Shown: in pieces, positions 58,538 to 64,000 of the stretch | How positions within the stretch are numbered: position 1 is the first letter of the stretch | Layout of the letters: each line of letters starts with the position of its first letter | Assembly (NCBI GenBank): GCA_958496175.1 | Contig: OY292275.1 | Span: 10,478,001-10,542,000, forward strand | Source: Sisyra terminalis | Lineage: Eukaryota > Arthropoda > Insecta > Neuroptera > Sisyridae | Reading direction: 5' to 3' | DNA: 64,000 bases | Program-made: the position numbers and the translations under genes | Notes under the pieces: model-generated | Told to the model about the DNA's origin: nothing | The model's input: the letters and a program-made list of their open reading frames with translations, nothing else | Database searches by the model: none

Positions 58538-58758
58538 ATTATTTATTTTTCATAGGATATTGGACTTAAAGCATGTAAATCCATATACTAATTATTAATT
58601 TAGCGACGTTTCGGTCCTTTATTTGACCTTCATCAGGCTTTTTCATCTTAATCTGCTTCAGGATAAAGGTCAAATAAAGGACCGAAACGTCGCTAAATCA
58701 ATAATTAATATATGGATTTACATCCCTTAAGTCCACTATCCTACGAAAAATAAATAAT
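58538..58758. repeat. Inverted-repeat element F with PLE-type core
   Basis: Two inverted arms of about 105 bp, nearly identical. The left arm (minus strand) carries CCTGATGAAGGTCAAATAAA then GGACCGAAACGTCGCTAAA. The right arm (plus strand) has AAGGTCAAATAAAGGACCGA then AACGTCGCTAAA, with the CTGATGA box decayed. Stem GGTC/GACC. The outer ends are ATTATTTATTTTTCGTAGGA-like. Confidence 0.85.
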
Positions 58759-59459
58759 ATTATGGACACAACCAATTTATCGATAAATTTTGTATTACTT
58801 TTTAAGGCAAGATTTGAAGATAAACATTTCGATATAAATGAGTATTTGTTATTTAGTATAAATATATGTAAAGAGAATATATTTCCTTTAATTTTGGCGC
58901 GTACTTCCTCAGCCGCTTGATTTATAACAAACAAAATTTTGACATAAAATAAATAATTAATTATCACAAATATTATTAAATGCAATAATATAGTTTTACA
59001 AATATTAGAATTGTACGAATAATTAGCTTTAATTGTCGTTTCTTTATTTTATTGGTAATTTTTCATTATTGTAATTAATAATCTTAATTCTAATAAAAAC
59101 TTTATTTTATAGAGAAACAAATTTGGTTAATTATTAAAGATAATAGGAAATTATACATATTTTTTCGTTTCTATAGAATTACTTAGGTACATTTTTTTTA
59201 AAAAAAAAAAAGAAGTATACACTTTCGTATAAAATTAAAACAATTTGATCTACTTGTTCTACATCTTTCTATTAAAACTTTATAAATATTTAAATTTTTA
59301 AGGCTTCCAAGTTGGGTCTTAATCAAAATTCAACTCCTTATATGGTCCATAGGCAAACTTCTATTTTTACAGTTCAATAATCATTTGTAAAATATTTTTT
59401 AATACATTGATGAGGAAGGCTTTTAATTCTACGTGACCTTAGTTTTTTTGAAAGATTAT
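58759..59459. other. No gene recognised
   Basis: AT-rich spacer, including the frame 58698-58985 without known domain and a poly-T/poly-A stretch near 59190. Confidence 0.4.
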
Positions 59460-59530
59460 AGATGATAAAATTCAGATCTCAACTTTTCTTATATATAAAT
59501 TGACAGATGATAAAAATCAGATCTCAGCTT
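59460..59530 (+). repeat. Short direct repeat
   Basis: GATGATAAAATTCAGATCTC AACTTTT and GATGATAAAAATCAGATCTC AGCTTTT lie about 45 bp apart, just left of element G. Confidence 0.7.
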
Positions 59531-59534
59531 TTAT

Positions 59535-59790
59535 ATTTTTTTAAATAAGAAGAAAATTCAGGTTATTTAAGATCTTTTTGTTTTTTTATCATCAGGCTTC
59601 TTGATTCACAAAATTAGATATTTAAAAAAAAATATCTAATTTTGTGGATCAAGAAGCCTGAGAAAGTTACGATTAGTAACGAAACGTAGCTAATTGAACA
59701 ATAAAGTATTAAATAAAAAATAAAAAAAAAACAAAAAGATCTTAAATAACCTGAATTTTCTTCTTATTTAAAAAAATATAAATTGACTAT
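59535..59790. repeat. Inverted-repeat element G with PLE-type core
   Basis: Arms AAGAAGAAAATTCAGGTTAT and ATAACCTGAATTTTCTTCTT are inverted. An inner palindrome (CACAAAATTAGATATTT and AATATCTAATTTTGTG) lies near 59617-59645. The right arm carries CCTGAGAAAGTTACGATTAG then TAACGAAACGTAGCTAA: stem GTTAC/GTAAC. The left arm retains only CATCAGGCTTCTTGA. Confidence 0.8.
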
Positions 59791-59919
59791 CTTGCCGTGC
59801 GTCCGTGCAGAATGGACTATGCACATGCGCTCTGTTATCCCTACTTACGCATTCAAAACGTTGATAGGGGTACTCACTCACTAATGTATTTATTTGTGAA
59901 TACGTATTTCTGATTTTCA

Positions 59920-60664
59920 TAATGCTCACTTATAAACTTAACCTTTTCAGATATATCTACTTATCAGAATTTAAATTTGTAAGCAGACCCTAAGTTTTTG
60001 TTTCTAATAATAAATCATTTTTGTTTTATATTAAGCAGTAATAACGTTTCGCTTTTAACGGACTTTGATTGATTATTAAATTTAAAGTTTCGATTGTTCA
60101 TTAAACGTTATCTCTTACAAACTTTGCTACCGTTTTTCACTCTTTTAGGGGAGAAATTTTTGAAAAGCCCTTTCTTATTATATATCTGCATCGTATAAGG
60201 AAAAGACTTTCCAAATTTCATCGACACAAATGTGTACTAATATTTGAAAATACAATGTAAAACGAAAAAAAATAATGACCTTCTTTATGCTAATTAACAT
60301 GACTAAAAGGCTATTCGATTTTGCACATTTGGACGTTGTACATACAAAATTGTTGGAAATAGGTGGAAAGCGGGGAAGTAAATTCGAAATTTTTTTTTAT
60401 TTTCAATAACAATAATTGGTTTTCAAATTGTTCTAAATACCGAAAAAAAGTCAGTATCGAAGATTTTATATTTGAATTGACAATTGACAAAAAACACTTA
60501 TATTTTATTTCTTAATATAATTTTAGATAATTTTTTTTTGATATTAACAACACTTTGATTATTAAATTTAAAATTTCGATCGTTGATTAACTCTACATTA
60601 TCTCATATTAGACATTTTATTGAGATAAAATCTTTAGTTGTGAATGCTATAGGCTTCTACTAGT
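59920..60664 (+). mobile_element. Family X copy, internally deleted
   Basis: Matches 1-982 from CTTATAAACTTAACC through CTAAATACCGAAAAAAAGT. It then jumps at about 60480-60490 to the sequence found at about 806 in the first copy, so about 240 bp are missing at a TTGAC-type short repeat. It ends CTTCTACTAGT like the first copy. Element H begins at once. Confidence 0.8.
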
Positions 60665-60668
60665 ATTA

Positions 60669-60967
60669 AATAAAAAGACAATTCAGGTTGTTTAAGATCG
60701 TTTTTTTTTTAATGTTTTTAAATATTCAAATTAGCTACGTTTCGTTACGTATCGTAACTTCATCAGCTTCTTGAACCACAAAAAACACAATATTTTCAAT
60801 TAAAGTTTAATAAAATTTTATTGAATTTAAATGAAAAATATTATATTTTTTGTGATTCAAGAAGCCTGATGAAGTTAGGATACATAACGAAACGTAGCTA
60901 ACTTGAATATTAAAAAATAATTAATAAAAAAAAATCGACCTTAAACAACTTGAATTGTCTTCTTATG
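60669..60967. repeat. Inverted-repeat element H with PLE-type core
   Basis: Outer arms AAAGACAATTCAGGTTGTTT and AACAACTTGAATTGTCTTCT are inverted. Each side carries the motif: left (minus) GCTGATGAAGTTACGATACG then TAACGAAACGTAGCTAA, with perfect stem GTTACG/CGTAAC; right (plus) CCTGATGAAGTTAGGATACA then TAACGAAACGTAGCTAA, with stem GTTA/TAAC. Confidence 0.85.
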
Positions 60968-60976
60968 TATTTATTT

Positions 60977-61166
60977 AGATTATTTAATTTTTAGCAGGAA
61001 AGTGGACATGAAAAGATGTAAATCTGTATACTAATAATTAATTCTGCGACGTTTCGATCCCTTATTTAACCTTCATCAGGCTTAATATTAAGAAGCCTTA
61101 ATTATAAGTACATGAATTTACATCCTTTCATGTCCACTTTCCTGCTTAAAAATTAAATCCTACTAT
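60977..61166. repeat. Inverted-repeat element I with PLE-type core
   Basis: Arms TTAATTTTTAGCAGGAAAGT and ACTTTCCTGCTTAAAAATTAA are inverted. The left arm (minus strand) carries GCCTGATGAAGGTTAAATAA then GGGATCGAAACGTCGCAGAA, close to element F. The right arm is internally deleted and lacks the core. Confidence 0.8.
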
Positions 61167-61189
61167 GAAAAATATGAACACAACAAATT

Positions 61190-61370
61190 TATTTAAAAGA
61201 CTTTTATAGTTTACAGTATCAAAAGCTTTAGCAAGATCCAGGAAAATCAATATATTTGATAAATTTTTATTGATATTATTATAGATCAAGTTAGAAGTTA
61301 AAGCTAGCGCATCCTCAGCAGTCCTATTTTTTATGAAACCAATTTGTTTATTTGAGATTAAGTTATTCCT
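61190..61370 (-). pseudogene. Non-LTR RT fragment (motif A region)
   Basis: About 60 codons are open on the minus strand: 'NLISNKQIGFIKNRTAEDAL' followed by 'IFLDLAKAFDTVNYKSLLNK'. The 'QxGFxxNxxTxxAL … FLDLxKAFDTVxHxxLL' arrangement is the RT fingers-palm region of CR1/Jockey-like elements. Both ends are cut; the 3' side stops where the element I flank begins. It is a distinct lineage from the Jockey copies above. Confidence 0.8.
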
Positions 61371-63284
61371 AGCACATTATTATTTGTCTATTATTATCAC
61401 TGATGAACACAACAAAAAATTCATTAATACTTTTACAGCCTTTGTCGTATACTAATCTTCTCATAATTTCCTTCTACTGAATTCAAGCCTTCGATGTTAT
61501 ATATGTTATATAATTCATAACATCTTCAATATCTTAAATTATTTCCAAATGTTTAATATCTTCTTTGTAATTGGAATACCAAAATTAAGATTGATTTATC
61601 GATAACATTATGCCAAAATTCACAAATAATACAAAAATGTTGTAAAAAAATAAAAGGCTAAAAATAAAAAAAAATCCTTAAGAAAAGTGAATTTAAATAA
61701 TTATAATATTTAAATATTAACATGGGGGGTAGGGAGATGAATTAAATTAACGAAGGTTCTTATTTCAGCTGCGGCTCAAGTTCCAGTTCTACAATGTAAT
61801 AGCTTATAAGTGTAATAGTTAATGTGATTAAAATAATAGGATTCCAAAAAAAAAAAAAATCTTTAAATTTTTACTTATGTATATAACATTAGATTTTTAA
61901 GAACTAGAGCCAATTTTGATTACTTCGATTCCGGTTCTGCGAAAATAAATATTTTGACTTCAGTTTCTTAAAATGTTTCAACTTCATACCTTCGAGCCAC
62001 AATTGCAGCTCTTTCTTTCCAGCCCTGATTAAAACTACAAAAATTATACTTCTTTAATCCTTTAACCATTACTAGTCCCAACATATTTTATTTCTATACA
62101 TTTATTGCCCAAAGCATAATGCTAAAGTTGACGGAAAATATTATATTACAATAAACCATTGTAAATAATCAAAGCTCCAATCAATTTTATTTTGTTTATT
62201 TTATACCTCTACGTTTCATATTCTTATAATATAAGAGGAAAATTTCAATTATAATGCGTAATTCGATATTATTTCCGTCTATATTTATTCATTAAATAAA
62301 GTAAAACATGGCAAAACAGCCAAATCAAAAAAGCACTTAAGGGGATATTTTCCTGAGGGACTTTCTCGAATAAATAAAACATTAATGAAAATTATTCAAA
62401 TATGCGAGATACGAATATTTCCTCTCTAAACATATTGTTGCACTTTTTTCATTTCACATTTGGACAATGCTGTTTATTTTTTATCTCTGGAAAATTTCAG
62501 TTTCAATGTTTTTATTTAATTTTTAAAACGGGAGTGTACGTAATAAAAGATGAAATATCTTTTCCAGTCTTGTTTCCTATCATTTTGTCAGGGGACCTCA
62601 ATCTCTTGTTGTACAACGGTTACATAAATGAAATAGTTTATAGAAGGATAAAAGTATATTAAACCGTTTCTCGGTATTGTCCTGGATTATATTTTATTCG
62701 AAGATACGACTCTTGAAATGATGTCGTAACCGTATTTGTTCTATTCGTTTGATTATGTCATTGTGGAGATTTATTTCCTTTTGTTCATGTCAATATCTGT
62801 CTGCACTATTAAAATGTACAATGAATTGTTGGAAAATTTATGCAAATAACATCATTGAGATTTGGTGGATATATAAAGGAAAAACTATCGAAGTTATCAA
62901 GATGAAAATTCGGTATTAGTTTTGACTAAAATTTATGGAACCACAAAGATTTATTTACCTAAGTATTGAATCAAAACGATGTCATACATAAGTGGTTGGT
63001 TTATTTAAAAATAAAACAGTAAGCAAACTATTGAAAATATGCCAAACGGTGAGGCAGCTTTTCCTATATGAATGCCAAAACTTAGTCAGCAAAAGATGAT
63101 TGCACCTGCTTAATACAATCGGTGGTAGTTTGTAAATATCAAATACCAAAACTGCAATACTAGAAACATTTATAAATAAAAGCACATTTGCATTTTTTTA
63201 TTTAAATTTCTACCACAACACTTTTTTCCATCATTCAAATTTTAAAATATTTTTTATCTCGATTGATAGCCAATATTATCTATC
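61371..63284. other. No gene recognised
   Basis: AT-rich. Frames at 62402-62662 and 62982-63185 show no known domain. 62650-62940 looks unique. No repeat structure seen. Confidence 0.45.
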
Positions 63285-63389
63285 TATTATTATAAAGAGG
63301 AAATATTTGATTGTTTGTTTGCTTTGAATAGTCTCCGAAACTACTTGACCGATTTGAAAAATTCTTTCACTGTTGGGAAGCTACACTAT
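63285..63389 (-). mobile_element. Family X, short 3' fragment
   Basis: The reverse complement of the X tail (CTATTATTATAAAGAGGAAA, CTCCGAAACTACTTGACCGA, CAGTG/AAGCTACACTAT) breaks off at about 63389. 5' truncation leaves only about 105 bp. Confidence 0.8.
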
Positions 63390-63721
63390 GTGATGGATTT
63401 TATTAAGCTACACTTTTTTTGCAAATTTTGATGCAAAATTAGTAAAAATAAATCAATCATTCGGAAAAAAACGGAAAATTACAATTTGGATATCAATTAA
63501 GTTTTCATTATTTCTCCCACTTTGTAAATACTTACTGGGACGATTGAAAGAAATAGAAATCCCGTAGAACAACTTTAGACTCTTATGATGGGTATAGCAT
63601 TGTCACCCTCCCCCCGCTTTAATTTATATTTTTTTTGCAGGGTTTTTCTTCTGTAGAGGAGGTATTACCATATTAATATAAATAATATAAATTTTAGAAC
63701 AAAAACTTTTTTGTAATTTTT

Positions 63722-63860
63722 TAATGAGTTATCATATCACAGTAATCATTAAATGTTTTTAGTACCACTTTGAATTAACTTATCGGCAAATAAATGGCAA
63801 TTGAATGACTATAAGTTTTCAACGGAATTACTTTCCGGTCTACCTAATGCAAAGTTGATG
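63722..63860 (+). repeat. Dispersed repeat, unoccupied counterpart of the 20.8-kb site
   Basis: AGTACCACTTTGAATTAACT (63760 region) followed soon by GAATTACTTTCCGGTCTACC matches the two sides of the X insertion (20780-20810 and 22320-22340), without the element between them. Confidence 0.65.
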
Positions 63861-64000
63861 TTGAAAACTAAAATTCGTACCTCAAAAAAATTCTTCAAAT
63901 CCCACTTTTTAATCCATTAAATTATATTTTACTCCTTAATTTCTTCCTGGAAAATGTGTTAAACTGCTCCTTAAACTATTTCATATTTATACTTAGTGTA

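Noticed and set aside
13314..61166. Calling every PLE-type motif a working hammerhead ribozyme
   Set aside because: Most copies lack a convincing stem I or stem III, and all have an extra base after CUGANGA; only the 38.1-kb and 12.9-kb sequences allow the full fold.

Overview
The window looks like arthropod, most likely insect, nuclear DNA. It is strongly AT-rich, has long homopolymer runs and no bacterial-style gene packing, and carries insect-typical transposons (mariner, Jockey-type, Penelope-like, Harbinger, hAT and Tc1 relics, and a THAP-domain element). I find no convincing host protein-coding gene and no CRISPR, rRNA or intact tRNA. Almost every long reading frame that means something is a piece of a mobile element; the rest are chance frames. 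The species cannot be told from what I see.

Layout. 1-982 is a dispersed repeat, called 'family X' here, which recurs at 8.2, 20.8, 30.6, 57.6, 59.9 and 63.3 kb. 3.6-4.3 kb is a 5'-truncated Jockey-type retrotransposon with target-site duplications. 7.8-9.0 kb stacks a non-LTR reverse-transcriptase relic, a truncated X copy and a Penelope-like element (PLE) relic. 12.6-19.4 kb holds several twin-arm hairpin repeats, a Tc1-like relic, a TA-flanked element with internal palindromes and a TTAA-flanked element. 19.8-22.3 kb has a 209-bp hAT MITE and the best-delimited X copy. 23.9-27.4 kb is a 2.3-kb foldback followed by diverged tandem repeats.

28.3-34.4 kb is the most layered part. A Harbinger fragment lies inside a TTAA-flanked element, which abuts a PLE that is itself split by an X copy and by a foldback element. 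The PLE ends in a tail-to-tail palindrome. 35.3-36.9 kb has a decayed mariner and a small hAT-like MITE. 38.1 kb carries a hammerhead-ribozyme-like sequence. 39.9-43.1 kb has a Jockey copy that lost its catalytic motif, a broken THAP element and a nearly intact mariner with perfect 37-bp ends. 44.6-46.0 kb is a second foldback of the kind found in the PLE. 47.8-49.4 kb holds two Jockey relics. 57.6-61.4 kb is a train of X copies and PLE-type hairpins.

The recurring theme is a short motif, CTGANGA plus one extra base, then a small stem-loop, then GAAA. It occurs at about a dozen loci, mostly inside large inverted repeats, and next to the PLE tail. The loop-closing stem changes sequence from locus to locus while keeping its pairing. 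This matches hammerhead-like RNA carried by Penelope-type elements and is the strongest lead in the window.
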